Source: Bilifractor sp002394235 (GTDB lineage Bacteria > Bacillota > Clostridia > Lachnospirales > Lachnospiraceae). From it: a DNA stretch of 31,244 nt. Positions 7,164 through 14,762 of the stretch are shown here, piece by piece. The stretch is taken from positions 1 to 31,244 of the forward strand of contig NZ_JBQKGJ010000031.1 in NCBI RefSeq assembly GCF_052118845.1, given 5' to 3'. Each line of letters starts with the position of its first letter. The first letter of the stretch is position 1. Position numbers and translations under genes: made by a program. A model generated the notes under the pieces. That model was given only the letters and a program-made list of their open reading frames with translations, searched no databases and was not told the origin of the DNA.

Positions 7164-7844
7164 CTACCCCAACGGATCTGCGCAGCAGCCGGTGCTGTCC
7201 TGCCTTCGCAGATTCTCAATTGCCCGGCGGATTTTTTCCGGGTCCTTTACCCGGTCCGTCTCCACGCCGCTGCTCAGATCCAGGCAATATGGCCGAAACC
7301 GTTCCGCTGCCTCGCGGATGTTTTCCGGTGTGATGCCGCCGGCCAGAAAAAACGGCCTGCCGATATCCCGAATCAGCTTCCAGTCAAATCGCTGTCCGGT
7401 TCCGGCTCCGCTGTCGAGCAGCACATAATCCGCGATACTTGCCTTTGCGCGAAGCATGTCCCTCTCCGACGAAATCTTGAACGCCTTGATCACAGGCACC
7501 AGGGTATCCTGAAAAATCATGACCTTCCGCAGCTGCCGGATGTAATATTCGTCCTCGTCTCCATGCAGCTGAACAGCATTGATAATTCCTCTTTTCAGGT
7601 ATTCCGCGATATACTCATAGGGCTCATTCACAAAAACGCCACAGGCCGTGATCGAGGGATCCAGCATAGCCCGAAGCTCCGCCGCCTGTTCCATCGGGAT
7701 GTACCTCCAGAAACGGGAGGTACAGATGAAACCGATCGCATCCGGTCTCCAGCGGTTCGCCGCCCGGATATCCTCTTTCCTGCGCATTCCGCAGATTTTT
7801 ATCTTGTACTGTTCCTTCCGCTGTTCCTTGCGCTCTTCCTTCAA
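7164..7844 (-). CDS. trpF: Phosphoribosylanthranilate isomerase
   Basis: TrpF (226 aa) performs the Amadori rearrangement of N-(5-phosphoribosyl)anthranilate to CdRP. The catalytic Cys lies in IKICGM and the catalytic Asp in LLDSGAGTG. VQLHGDED and the C-terminal phosphate sites LAGGITPENI and DLSSGVETD are typical of the family. The start is inferred as TTG 7844, because a GGAGG sits 5 nt upstream and no suitable ATG lies before the conserved KICG. The first 12 or so residues (KEERKEQRKEQY) come from a 12-bp tandem repeat. The C-terminal RQDSTGCCADPLG looks like an extension. Confidence 0.93.
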   Translation of the reverse strand: MKEERKEQRKEQYKIKICGMRRKEDIRAANRWRPDAIGFICTSRFWRYIPMEQAAELRAMLDPSITACGVFVNEPYEYIAEYLKRGIINAVQLHGDEDEYYIRQLRKVMIFQDTLVPVIKAFKISSERDMLRAKASIADYVLLDSGAGTGQRFDWKLIRDIGRPFFLAGGITPENIREAAERFRPYCLDLSSGVETDRVKDPEKIRRAIENLRRQDSTGCCADPLG

Positions 7845-7911
7845 ATTTTCCTCCGTATACGTGTACTTCTTTCCAATTGTTGCCGTAGACTCCCTTATTT
7901 CAACAATGGAG

Positions 7912-7968
7912 AAATGTTCCTGACTTTCGAATATATTCTTGTCTATCGAATATATTCCTGTTTTTCGA
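7912..7968. repeat. 19-bp tandem repeat between trpC and trpF
   Basis: Three contiguous 19-bp units read ATATATTCCTGTTTTTCGA (7950-7968), ATATATTCTTGTCTATCGA (7931-7949) and AAATGTTCCTGACTTTCGA (7912-7930). The first unit abuts the trpC stop codon (7969-7971). Units match at 15-16 of 19 positions. A separate 12-bp repeat (AGGAACAGCGGA-like, three copies) follows just downstream, within the trpF start. Confidence 0.85.
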
Positions 7969-8790
7969 TTACACCCTGGTCTTTTCCACGGTTTCTCGTT
8001 TTCTGACGGTGCATTCACGGCGAAGAAGGTCAAGCTCTGCTTTCTTGTCCGGGCTGCGCATCAGAGTCTCCCCGATCAGCACGGCATCGGTGCCATTACG
8101 GAATAGTTCTCCGACATCCTCCGGGGTCCGGATCCCGCTCTCGGACACATAGAGAACGCCTTCCGGTATCCGGTCTCTGAGCCTTACAGAGTTCCGGACA
8201 TCAACCGTAAAATCCTTCAGATTCCGGTTATTTACGCCGATGATCCGCGCTCCCGCGCGCACCGCCGTCTCAACCTCCTGTTCGTCGTGCGCTTCCACAA
8301 GCGCAGAGAGCCCAAGCTCCTCCGCGATCTCCCGGAATTCCCGGATCTGCTCCTCGCTCAGGATGGCACATATCAGAAGTACCGCTGAGGCTCCCATCAC
8401 TCTGGCCTGCCAGATCATATAAGGATCAACGGTGAAATCCTTTCGAAGAACCGGTATGTGCACCTCAGCAGCGATGTCTTCCAGATACCTGTCACTGCCC
8501 AGAAAATAATCCGTCTCTGTCAGACAGGATATCGCGGACGCGCCCGCCGCCTCGTACTCTCTTGCGATTTTCAGATACGGAAAATCCGGCGCGATCAGTC
8601 CTTTTGACGGCGACGCCTTTTTGACCTCACAGATGAAGGACATCCCCGGTCGCGCCAGTGCCGCCTCAAAGGGGAATCCGCTATCCGCGTTCATGGACTC
8701 CGCCCGACGGCGAAGTTCCTCCGGAGGAATCTTTTTCTTTTGTTCCCGGATGCGGTTTCCTGTGGCTTCCGCCAGATCGTCTAATATCAT
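7969..8790 (-). CDS. trpC: Indole-3-glycerol phosphate synthase
   Basis: TrpC (273 aa, TIM barrel, monofunctional) closes CdRP to indole-3-glycerol phosphate. The N-terminal FICEVKKASPSKGLI carries the catalytic lysine. VLRKDFTVDPYMI, LVEAHDEQEVE, IGVNNRNLKDF, SESGI and VLIGETLMRS follow in family order. ATG 8790 has GGAGG 9 nt upstream. It lies between trpD and trpF. A 19-bp repeat array starts directly at its stop codon, and a 99-bp spacer separates it from trpD. Confidence 0.96.
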   Translation of the reverse strand: MILDDLAEATGNRIREQKKKIPPEELRRRAESMNADSGFPFEAALARPGMSFICEVKKASPSKGLIAPDFPYLKIAREYEAAGASAISCLTETDYFLGSDRYLEDIAAEVHIPVLRKDFTVDPYMIWQARVMGASAVLLICAILSEEQIREFREIAEELGLSALVEAHDEQEVETAVRAGARIIGVNNRNLKDFTVDVRNSVRLRDRIPEGVLYVSESGIRTPEDVGELFRNGTDAVLIGETLMRSPDKKAELDLLRRECTVRKRETVEKTRV

Positions 8791-8889
8791 ATCATGTATC
8801 CTCCCTGTCCAGGCTGTTTCCCGATGCCGTGTGGCTCTTATATATCATATATCTTCCCTATCCCGGTTGCTTTTTGAATCCGCGTTGTT

Positions 8890-9912
8890 TTATTCATTGG
8901 ATTCCCGGATATAAGCATCCAGAATTTTTTCTGCGCTCCCATTATCAATCTGTTCTGCGGCCTTCCGGATTCCCTCTTCGATGCTGTCAGCTTTTCCCGC
9001 GACATAGATTGCGGCTCCGGCATTCAGAAGCACCGCGTTTCTCTTTGTTCCCTGAATCTTTCCGCTCAGAATCTCCCTTGTGATGCGCGCGTTTTCCTCT
9101 GCAGTGCCTCCCACAAGCTCCTCCTTTTTGCCGCGTTCCAGGCCGAACTGTTCCGGTGTGATGACCATCGACCTGTAGTATCCGTCACGGAGCTCACAGA
9201 TTGTGGTCGGAGCGCTTGCGGAGATCTCATCCAGACGATCCTGTCCGTACACGACGAGTGCGCGTTTTACACCGAGTTTATCCAGCACCTTGGCAATCGG
9301 TTCCACCAGATACTCATCGTACACGCCGAGGAGGAAGTACTCCGGATTTGCCGGATTCGTTAGCGGCCCAAGAATATTAAATACAGTCCGGATGCCAAGC
9401 TCCTTGCGGATGTCTCCCACATATTTCATGGCTGTGTGATATTTCTGGGCGAAAAGGAAACACACTCCCACATCCTTCAAAAGCCGCAGCGCCTTCTCCG
9501 GATCCTGATTGATATTTGCTCCGAGCGCTTCCTGGCAGTCTGCAGTTCCGGAAAGTGAGGAAGCCGCGCGGTTTCCGTGCTTCGCGACCTTTACCCCGGC
9601 TGCCGCAATGACAAAGGCGCTCGTTGTGGATATATTAAAGGTATGGGACTTGTCGCCGCCTGTTCCCACAATCTCGAGGACCTCCATCCCGGGATGTCTG
9701 ACCGGAGTCGCGTGTTCTCTCATTGCCTGCGCACATCCGGAAATCTCATCGATCGTTTCTGCCTTTGCGGATTTTGTGGATAGTGCGGCAAGAAAAGCAG
9801 CATTCTGGGTCTGCGTCGTCTTTCCGCTCATGATCTCATTCATTACGGTGTATGCTTCGTCATAGGTAAGATCCTGTTTGTCTACAATTTTTTCAATAGC
9901 TTCTTTGATCAT
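8890..9912 (-). CDS. trpD: Anthranilate phosphoribosyltransferase
   Basis: TrpD (340 aa) joins anthranilate to PRPP. The PRPP site GTGGDKSHTFNIST is intact. The anthranilate-binding KHGNRAASS block is followed by LSGTADCQEALG in place of the commoner SGSADVLEALG. GPLTNPANP and the acidic RLDEISAS segment (metal binding) are clear. It is monofunctional and not fused to trpG. ATG 9912 is preceded by GGAGG. The spacer upstream contains three 28-bp repeats that run exactly to the trpG stop. The spacer downstream (8791-8889) has weakly repetitive GGGATAGGGAA / GGCATCGGGAA motifs. Confidence 0.96.
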   Translation of the reverse strand: MIKEAIEKIVDKQDLTYDEAYTVMNEIMSGKTTQTQNAAFLAALSTKSAKAETIDEISGCAQAMREHATPVRHPGMEVLEIVGTGGDKSHTFNISTTSAFVIAAAGVKVAKHGNRAASSLSGTADCQEALGANINQDPEKALRLLKDVGVCFLFAQKYHTAMKYVGDIRKELGIRTVFNILGPLTNPANPEYFLLGVYDEYLVEPIAKVLDKLGVKRALVVYGQDRLDEISASAPTTICELRDGYYRSMVITPEQFGLERGKKEELVGGTAEENARITREILSGKIQGTKRNAVLLNAGAAIYVAGKADSIEEGIRKAAEQIDNGSAEKILDAYIRESNE

Positions 9913-9936
9913 TTTCGTTCCTCCTGTCCGACTGCA

Positions 9937-10020
9937 CTATTCTTCACTTCTCTATGCCGCTCTGCTGTTCTTTGCTTTTCTATCTGGTTCCGCTATTCTT
10001 CGTATCTTTATGCCGTTTTG
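9937..10020. repeat. 28-bp tandem repeat between trpG and trpD
   Basis: Three contiguous units of exactly 28 bp occupy 9937-9964, 9965-9992 and 9993-10020. They start CTATTCTTCACTTCTC, CTGTTCTTTGCTTTTC and CTATTCTTCGTATCTT. Units 1 and 3 agree at about 22 of 28 positions. Unit 3 ends at the base before the trpG stop codon (10021). Confidence 0.85.
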
Positions 10021-10620
10021 TTAATCTTCGCCCTGTTCCTTTGCAGCGATTCCACTGCTTGTCAGAAAATTGCGAAGCATCTGTTTTCCCTCCGGCGTCA
10101 TAATCGATTCCGGGTGAAACTGCAATCCGTAAATTTTTCTTCCGATATCTGCTACTGCCATAACCTCCCCGTCGTCGGCCCTTGCGATTTCCCTGAGATG
10201 CGGCGGAAGCGTGTTCTCGATAACTGCCAGCGAATGATACCGCCCGACGGTCACCTCCTCCGGAAGCCCTGTAAAAATCGGTGCCGTCACGTCAAGCTTC
10301 ACCCGGGACTGTTTACCGTGCATCAATTGTTTCGCATAAGAGATCACGGCGCCTGATGCTTCACAGATCGCCTGATGTCCGAGACACACCCCGAGGATCG
10401 GCACCTCTCCGCCCATCTTTCTCACAACCTCTTCGCAGACACCGGCATCCTTCGGCTTCCCGGGTCCCGGTGACAGGATGATGCAGTCCGGCTTCATGTC
10501 TCTGATTTCCCCGACGGTTTTTTCATTATTCCGAATCACCTGAATATCCGAATTCAGAGCGCCAATCAGCTGGTAAAGGTTATAAGAAAAACTATCGTAA
10601 TTATCAATTAACAGAATCAT
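10021..10620 (-). CDS. trpG: Anthranilate synthase component II (glutamine amidotransferase)
   Basis: TrpG (199 aa, class I glutamine amidotransferase) supplies ammonia to TrpE. The oxyanion motif SPGPGKP, the nucleophile Cys in GVCLGHQAI and the His/Glu pair in QFHPESIMT are all present. Its ATG (10620) overlaps the trpE stop as ATGA, with GGAGG 5 nt upstream, giving coupled one-to-one synthesis with TrpE. It may double as the p-aminobenzoate amidotransferase (PabA), as in many Firmicutes. That is inference, since no pabB is in the window. Confidence 0.95.
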   Translation of the reverse strand: MILLIDNYDSFSYNLYQLIGALNSDIQVIRNNEKTVGEIRDMKPDCIILSPGPGKPKDAGVCEEVVRKMGGEVPILGVCLGHQAICEASGAVISYAKQLMHGKQSRVKLDVTAPIFTGLPEEVTVGRYHSLAVIENTLPPHLREIARADDGEVMAVADIGRKIYGLQFHPESIMTPEGKQMLRNFLTSSGIAAKEQGED

Positions 10621-12086
10621 TCTTCTTCCTCCGCTTTCTCAAGAGCCTCTACAACAGCCCTTGCCTTGTTCCGGCATTCCTGATATTCCTTCTCGGGTAC
10701 ACTGTCTGCCACGATTCCGGCACCGGAGCGAACGAATACCTTCCCGTTCCGCTTATAAGCCAGTCGGATAGCGATGCAGACATCCAGGTTCCCCGTGAAA
10801 TCCACATACCCGATTGCGCCGCCGTATATCCCTCTTTTGTCATGTTCCAGCTCATTGATCAGCTCGCAGGCCCGGAATTTCGGGGCTCCGGAGAGCGTCC
10901 CTGCCGGAAGCACGGAATCTACCGCATCAACAGCCTGCCTGTCATCGCGAAGCTGTCCCTTTACCGCCGAGCCGATGTGCATGACGTGAGAATACTTCTC
11001 AATGCACATATATTTTTCGACCTCTACGGTTCCAAATTTACATAACCTTCCAAGATCATTCCGCCCGAGGTCCACCAGCATGTTGTGCTCCGCCCGCTCT
11101 TTTTCATCGGAAAGAAGTTCCTTTTCAAGGCGCTGATCTTCCTGATCGTCGCGTCCTCTCGGCCGTGTTCCCGCCAGAGGAAATGTACGGATTTCCCCGT
11201 TTTCCACTTTCACGAGCGTTTCCGGAGAAGCGCCGGCAATTTCCACATCATCACCGGAAAAATAAAACATATAGGGGGACGGGTTTGTCGTTCTCAGAAC
11301 ACGATACGTATTCAGCAGGCTTCCCTCATATGCCGCCTTCATTGGATTTGAAAATACAAGCTGAAAAATATCCCCCTCCCGGATGTAATGTTTTATTTTT
11401 TCCACCTTCCCGGTGAACTCCTCTAAGGAGAGCTTCGGCTTCAGCGGCTCAAGCAGATGTCCCGCAGGCACTTTCTTCGGCTTTCCGTTCCGGATGATGT
11501 TCTCCATTTCATCGAGCTGCAGAATTGCCTTATTGTAATCGGTTTCCATGCACTCCGTGTGGATGTTGACAATCAGGAGAATCTTCTGGCGGAAATTATC
11601 ATAGCAGATCAGCTTGTCAAACAGCATCAGGTTCACATCATCAAACCTGTCCTCATCCGGCGCGTCCAGCTTCAGCTCCGGTTCTCCGTACTGTATATAA
11701 TCGTAGGAAAAATAGCCCACCAGTCCACCGGTCAATGTGGGAAGCCCGGGAATCCGGGGTGATCTGTTTTCATGAATAATCTGTTTGATGTAGATGCCAG
11801 GGTGAGCGGTCTCCATCCTGATTTTGCCCCCGGCATTCACGGTCAGGATATGATCCTTACAGGAAATCTCCATCGACGGATCAAATCCAAGGAACGTGTA
11901 TCTGCCCCACTGACGGCTGTCCTCTACACTTTCCAGAAGAAAACAGTGCGTACTGACATTCTGCAGAGCTCTCAAAGTTTCCACCGGGGTCCGGATGTCA
12001 GAGAGAATCTCTCTCGTCACCGGAATTCGCTTGTAATCACCGGATGATGCAATCCTCTTCACTTCTTCGAACGATGTCTGCTTCAT
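10617..12086 (-). CDS. trpE: Anthranilate synthase component I
   Basis: TrpE (489 aa) converts chorismate and ammonia to anthranilate. The tryptophan feedback motif LLES is near the N-terminus (CFLLESVEDSRQWGRYTFLG). The catalytic core shows TFPLAGTRPRG, LVDLGRNDLGR, SAVKGQLR, LPAGTLSGAPK, the GAIGY strand and a C-terminal VRSGAGIVADS. The start is ATG 12086, with GGAGG 7 nt upstream. An in-frame extension further upstream runs through the leader hairpin and was rejected. It is the first gene of the operon, regulated transcriptionally by the T-box leader and probably by Trp feedback through LLES. Confidence 0.96.
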   Translation of the reverse strand: MKQTSFEEVKRIASSGDYKRIPVTREILSDIRTPVETLRALQNVSTHCFLLESVEDSRQWGRYTFLGFDPSMEISCKDHILTVNAGGKIRMETAHPGIYIKQIIHENRSPRIPGLPTLTGGLVGYFSYDYIQYGEPELKLDAPDEDRFDDVNLMLFDKLICYDNFRQKILLIVNIHTECMETDYNKAILQLDEMENIIRNGKPKKVPAGHLLEPLKPKLSLEEFTGKVEKIKHYIREGDIFQLVFSNPMKAAYEGSLLNTYRVLRTTNPSPYMFYFSGDDVEIAGASPETLVKVENGEIRTFPLAGTRPRGRDDQEDQRLEKELLSDEKERAEHNMLVDLGRNDLGRLCKFGTVEVEKYMCIEKYSHVMHIGSAVKGQLRDDRQAVDAVDSVLPAGTLSGAPKFRACELINELEHDKRGIYGGAIGYVDFTGNLDVCIAIRLAYKRNGKVFVRSGAGIVADSVPEKEYQECRNKARAVVEALEKAEEEE

Positions 12087-12121
12087 AACCTTCCCTCCGT
12101 AATCAAATTCCCTGATACCGC

Positions 12122-12159
12122 TTACGCATGCACCGAGTCGTTTACACCAGGTTGCATGC
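12122..12159 (-). other. Leader hairpin and 11-codon frame before trpE
   Basis: GCATGC occurs at 12126-12131 and 12154-12159. With the flanking ACC/GGT it forms a 9-bp stem with one bulge. The minus strand also holds ATG(12157)...TAA(12122), encoding MQPGVNDSVHA, with AGGAG 9-10 nt upstream. The peptide has no Trp codon. It may be fortuitous, but it sits between the T-box terminator and trpE, where a second control step is conceivable. Confidence 0.3.
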
Positions 12160-12180
12160 CCCAGGTCTCCTTCAATTTTT

Positions 12181-12234
12181 TCGCCGCACACGAATACTTC
12201 GCATTCGGCTGCGGCTCACTGTTCGCGTAAATAA
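12181..12234 (-). repeat. Dispersed element, B-half copy
   Basis: 54 bp matching 28622-28675 at 52 positions. On the minus strand it folds as GCCGCA..CGAAT / ATTCG..TGCGGC. It begins right after the T-rich tail of the T-box terminator. The A-half present at the folA copy is absent. Confidence 0.85.
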
Positions 12235-12237
12235 TAA

Positions 12238-12275
12238 ACCCGCCCTTGACAGATTTTCTTCTGTCAAGGGCGGGT
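12238..12275 (-). terminator. T-box attenuator terminator
   Basis: A perfect long stem of ACCCGCCCTTGACAG and its complement (12261-12275 and 12238-12252) encloses AAGAAAAT. It is followed on the minus strand by TTTATTATTT. It is mutually exclusive with the antiterminator formed by the T-box sequence at 12294-12309. Confidence 0.9.
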
Positions 12276-12552
12276 ATAATCGTACAGTTTCGATTCCCGT
12301 GGTGCCACCTTGTATTTGTGTTTCCACACACTCATGAGATACCATCATATCTCCGGCATGTAACGTATGCCCTGCGTCAGAAGCTACTTATACCATAACC
12401 AGTTTTCATAATCCCGGTATTTTCACCCTGCCCTCAGTGGTCCATTTACGGATCAGCGTCCTGCCCGGCTCGCACCTCCCCGGACTCTCTGTGAGTGCCC
12501 CTTCCGCTTTATCTCCACTTCATCGGTTTAAACTGATGTAGTCTTAAATTAT
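12239..12552 (-). promoter_or_regulatory. T-box riboswitch, tRNA-Trp specific
   Basis: On the minus strand the leader carries a stem I region with AGAGAGTCCGGGGAGGTGCGA. The specifier is in AATGGACCACTGAGGG, where TGG (12442-12444) is followed by A and the conserved CC-x-x-x-GAG. The 3' T-box GGTGGCACCACGGGAA is at 12294-12309, followed by the terminator. UGG is the tryptophan codon. Uncharged tRNA-Trp would bind and stabilise the antiterminator, switching on trpEGDCFBA when tryptophan is scarce. The T-box sequence and specifier are seen directly, and the specificity follows from the specifier rule. Confidence 0.93.
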
Positions 12553-12558
12553 GTTGAT

Positions 12559-12587
12559 ATTAAACCACGTTTCACAGCTTCTGTCAA
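12559..12587 (-). promoter_or_regulatory. Promoter of the trp operon
   Basis: On the minus strand, a consensus -35 TTGACA (12582-12587) and -10 TTTAAT (12559-12564) have 17-bp spacing. The start near 12552 lies just before the T-box leader. Confidence 0.8.
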
Positions 12588-12629
12588 GAAAACTTTCTGA
12601 GAAATCCGCACCAAATTCGCATCTGAAAT

Positions 12630-12659
12630 TCGTGCATTGCCGGCCTGTAATGCGCACGA
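12630..12659. terminator. Possible terminator hairpin after the TPR gene
   Basis: The inverted repeat TCGTGCATT / AATGCGCACGA has a bulge and a 10-nt loop, and lies between the TPR gene stop and the trp promoter. Only a short, interrupted T stretch follows on either strand, so its role in ending the DUF operon is uncertain. Confidence 0.3.
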
Positions 12660-12717
12660 TTTTCCCACCTGATTTTTCGCTTTTAAAGCAAGGGTGATAA
12701 AGCTCTCGACTTTTCAG

Positions 12718-13491
12718 TTACCTCGCGGTTTCCCTGTGGTATTCACGCACCCAGCCGCCCAGCAGGGAGTTTACATCTCCTTCCGGCTTGTCCACCTTCA
12801 GGTCCCTGATCTCAGAAGCCAGTGATTCTCTGGTCCCCGTATCCGCCTTCAGATCATCCGCCAGCCTTTCAAAGGCTTCTTCTCCTTTTGCCAGATAAAC
12901 AGAGCAGAGATAGTTTTCCAGTGTTTCCTTGGAATGAATACTGTTATAGGCTTCTCTCAGACATTCGACCGCTTCATCCATCTCGAAGAGTCTCGCATAT
13001 GTGACTCCCATATTGTTGTATACCGTCCCGAGAAACTGCTCGCCGAGTCCTTCCATGTCTTTCATCGCAAGGATCCTCTTGTAGTCCTCGATTGCCTTCG
13101 TATATTTCCCGTAACCCACCAGAGAATCGGCCCGCAGACGCAGTCTCTCCGGTCCCGGCAGCTTCCGGTTGGCCTCGAGAGTTTTCTCAAAATTCTCACG
13201 ATCCTGTACATAAATCCATCCCGTCTCGGCGTTCAGCGCGTGCAGTATTCTTCCAAGCGTCTGCACTCCTTCTCTGCGAATTCTCTCCAGAGACCTCACA
13301 AAATTACGGTCCTCCAGCTCCTCTCCAATCCATCCGATCAGGGCATCGTCAAAAAAATCCTCTTCGACCAGAGCCAGATTGTGGTCTGCAAAATAGCAGA
13401 GCTCCTCGATCGAATAGATATTCAGGTCAATGTCACGAATATAAAAAGGATGTTCCGCCCTCTTTACCTGACATAACACAGCCATGCTCAT
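12718..13491 (-). CDS. TPR-like helical-repeat protein (DUF operon, third gene)
   Basis: A cytoplasmic 257-aa protein without signal peptide or membrane segment. Residues from about 105 to 210 read as tetratricopeptide-like helix pairs: LRLRADSLVGYGKYTKAIEDYKRIL, then TVYNNMGVTYARLFEMDEAVECLREAY, with the typical G-Y/A spacing. The N-terminal third (PFYIRDIDLNIYSIEELCYF) has no family I can name. The start was placed at ATG 13491, with GGAGG 10 nt upstream. The upstream GTG (13500) sits too close to that site. It overlaps or abuts the end of the Hsp70-like gene, so the two are probably co-translated. TPR modules commonly bind partner proteins, so a co-chaperone-like role for the neighbouring ATPase is an inference. 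Confidence 0.85.
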   Translation of the reverse strand: MSMAVLCQVKRAEHPFYIRDIDLNIYSIEELCYFADHNLALVEEDFFDDALIGWIGEELEDRNFVRSLERIRREGVQTLGRILHALNAETGWIYVQDRENFEKTLEANRKLPGPERLRLRADSLVGYGKYTKAIEDYKRILAMKDMEGLGEQFLGTVYNNMGVTYARLFEMDEAVECLREAYNSIHSKETLENYLCSVYLAKGEEAFERLADDLKADTGTRESLASEIRDLKVDKPEGDVNSLLGGWVREYHRETAR

Positions 13492-13496
13492 TCGTC

Positions 13497-14666
13497 TCAC
13501 TCCTCCAGAATCTCACGCCAGACTTTCCCGGTTGCCGGATACATGTCTCCGAATCCCAGGTCTTCTACTTCGATGACACAGCGTTTTGCAGATTCACATG
13601 TCAGGTGAATTCGAAGACGGGTCGTCCCGTCCGGACGGTCATCGAGCTCCGGCAGCTGCATCACCGACACCTTCTGATCATTCTCATCCATGCGGTTGAT
13701 CAAAAATCGAAGCTCATGCTCCTTGCCGATCAGAATGATCTCACAGACCTTGTCCGCCTCATACCAGTTTACTCCCGCGGCGATCAGAGGATAATAGGTC
13801 TCCCTCCCCTGAATGTTCATCTTCATGCCGATATTATTGCGGATGATATCATCCCCAAGATACAGACAGTCCGGGAATTTTCGCTGAACAACCTTCTCCC
13901 GTGCCGTATAACAGGCGCCTCTCGCATATAGGTTGTCAACCACAAACACTTTCCGTCCCGCCCGGCACAGCAGTGCAATGGATCGACCCGCCCACGCACG
14001 GTCAAAAGTATCGCCCATCAGGAAGATACAGGAATACATATTCTGCCGCAGCGACGCATTGATCATATTATAGAACTGCTCATCCCAGAGACTTCTGTCC
14101 TGTTTCAGGCAGATCGTTATCCCCTCTTCCATTGTAAAAGTCACCGGCCTGGTCTGCGGATTCATATTCATCGACAGAAAAGATACCTTTTCCTCCTCAA
14201 AAATAAAAAATCCAACATTCCGGTTCCAGAGCTCTCTCTTCTGATAAATCGTGTGATAAAAACAACTCTCCTTATAATCCTGAAGAAAGGCGCGTGCCTT
14301 TGCGAGGCCAAGCTCCCGGTAGATTGATTTCACCAGATGCACCACCGGGCGGGTCAGGACAGGAACCGTGATCGTGATGCCCGCAATCTGTGACTCCGGA
14401 TCACTCAGACCAAGTGTGTACAGTGCCTTCCTCATGGTCTCCGCGGCCTTCTGCTCAAGCTCGTTTCTCCGGCGGTCCCTCTCCTCTTCGTCCGGAAAAT
14501 CATGAACCAGATTTTCGATTCCGTCGAGAATCTCCCGGAAGGAGACCATGTCATTTCCGACCTTCATCGGCGCGGTGACCGTATTTTCTTTCTCACGTTC
14601 GTAGTAACAGATCTGCGGCTGATTTCGATTGAGATCTATCCCTACAATCAATTCTCTTGCGCTCAT
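13497..14666 (-). CDS. Hsp70/actin-fold (ASKHA) ATPase-like protein, DUF5716-like
   Basis: A 389-aa cytoplasmic protein that I recall as resembling the Lachnospiraceae family DUF5716 (not verified). Several segments suggest an actin/Hsp70 nucleotide-binding fold: an N-terminal VGIDLNRNQPQICYY strand-turn-strand like phosphate-1; AGITITVPVLTRPVV in the position of the DnaK VITVPA strand; CIFLMGDTFDRAWAG like the adenosine loop; and VVDNLYARGACYTA, similar to the ARGAA helix of Hsp70. There is no substrate-binding domain like that of DnaK. The C-terminal 100 residues look beta-rich (LRIHLTCESAKRCVIEVEDLG). The loops are divergent enough that ATP binding needs testing. It lies between a giant helical protein and a TPR protein in one operon. 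Confidence 0.8.
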   Translation of the reverse strand: MSARELIVGIDLNRNQPQICYYEREKENTVTAPMKVGNDMVSFREILDGIENLVHDFPDEEERDRRRNELEQKAAETMRKALYTLGLSDPESQIAGITITVPVLTRPVVHLVKSIYRELGLAKARAFLQDYKESCFYHTIYQKRELWNRNVGFFIFEEEKVSFLSMNMNPQTRPVTFTMEEGITICLKQDRSLWDEQFYNMINASLRQNMYSCIFLMGDTFDRAWAGRSIALLCRAGRKVFVVDNLYARGACYTAREKVVQRKFPDCLYLGDDIIRNNIGMKMNIQGRETYYPLIAAGVNWYEADKVCEIILIGKEHELRFLINRMDENDQKVSVMQLPELDDRPDGTTRLRIHLTCESAKRCVIEVEDLGFGDMYPATGKVWREILEE

Positions 14667-14734
14667 CTGCTCCCCCTCAATTCATCAGCTTCAGCAGCAG
14701 CTGATCCTGCCGTTCTGCTCTGATAACTTTGCAT
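14663..14734 (-). CDS. Possible 23-aa coupling micro-ORF
   Basis: ATG 14734 has a strong GGAGG 5-6 nt upstream and reads MQSYQSRTAGSAAAEADELRGSR. The TGA stop overlaps the next gene's ATG as ATGA. It lies inside a 68-bp duplication, so both the start signal and the downstream one derive from the same sequence. It could act only to deliver ribosomes to the Hsp70-like gene. No family is recognised. Confidence 0.3.
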   Translation of the reverse strand: MQSYQSRTAGSAAAEADELRGSR

Positions 14735-14762
14735 CTGTTCCTCCTCAATCCATCAGCTTCAG
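14676..14762 (-). repeat. 68-bp-spaced direct duplication of a gene end and ribosome site
   Basis: CTGAAGCTGATGGATTGAGG (14743-14762, containing the DUF5717-like stop) and CTGAAGCTGATGAATTGAGG (14675-14694) are followed by near-identical ribosome sites, GGAGGAACAGATG and GGGGGAGCAGATG. The 68-bp offset is not a multiple of 3, so the second copy of the stop region is out of frame. Confidence 0.8.

Noticed and set aside
12087..12191. 35-residue N-terminal extension of TrpE
   Set aside because: It reads through the leader hairpin. ATG 12086 has a strong GGAGG and fits the family start.
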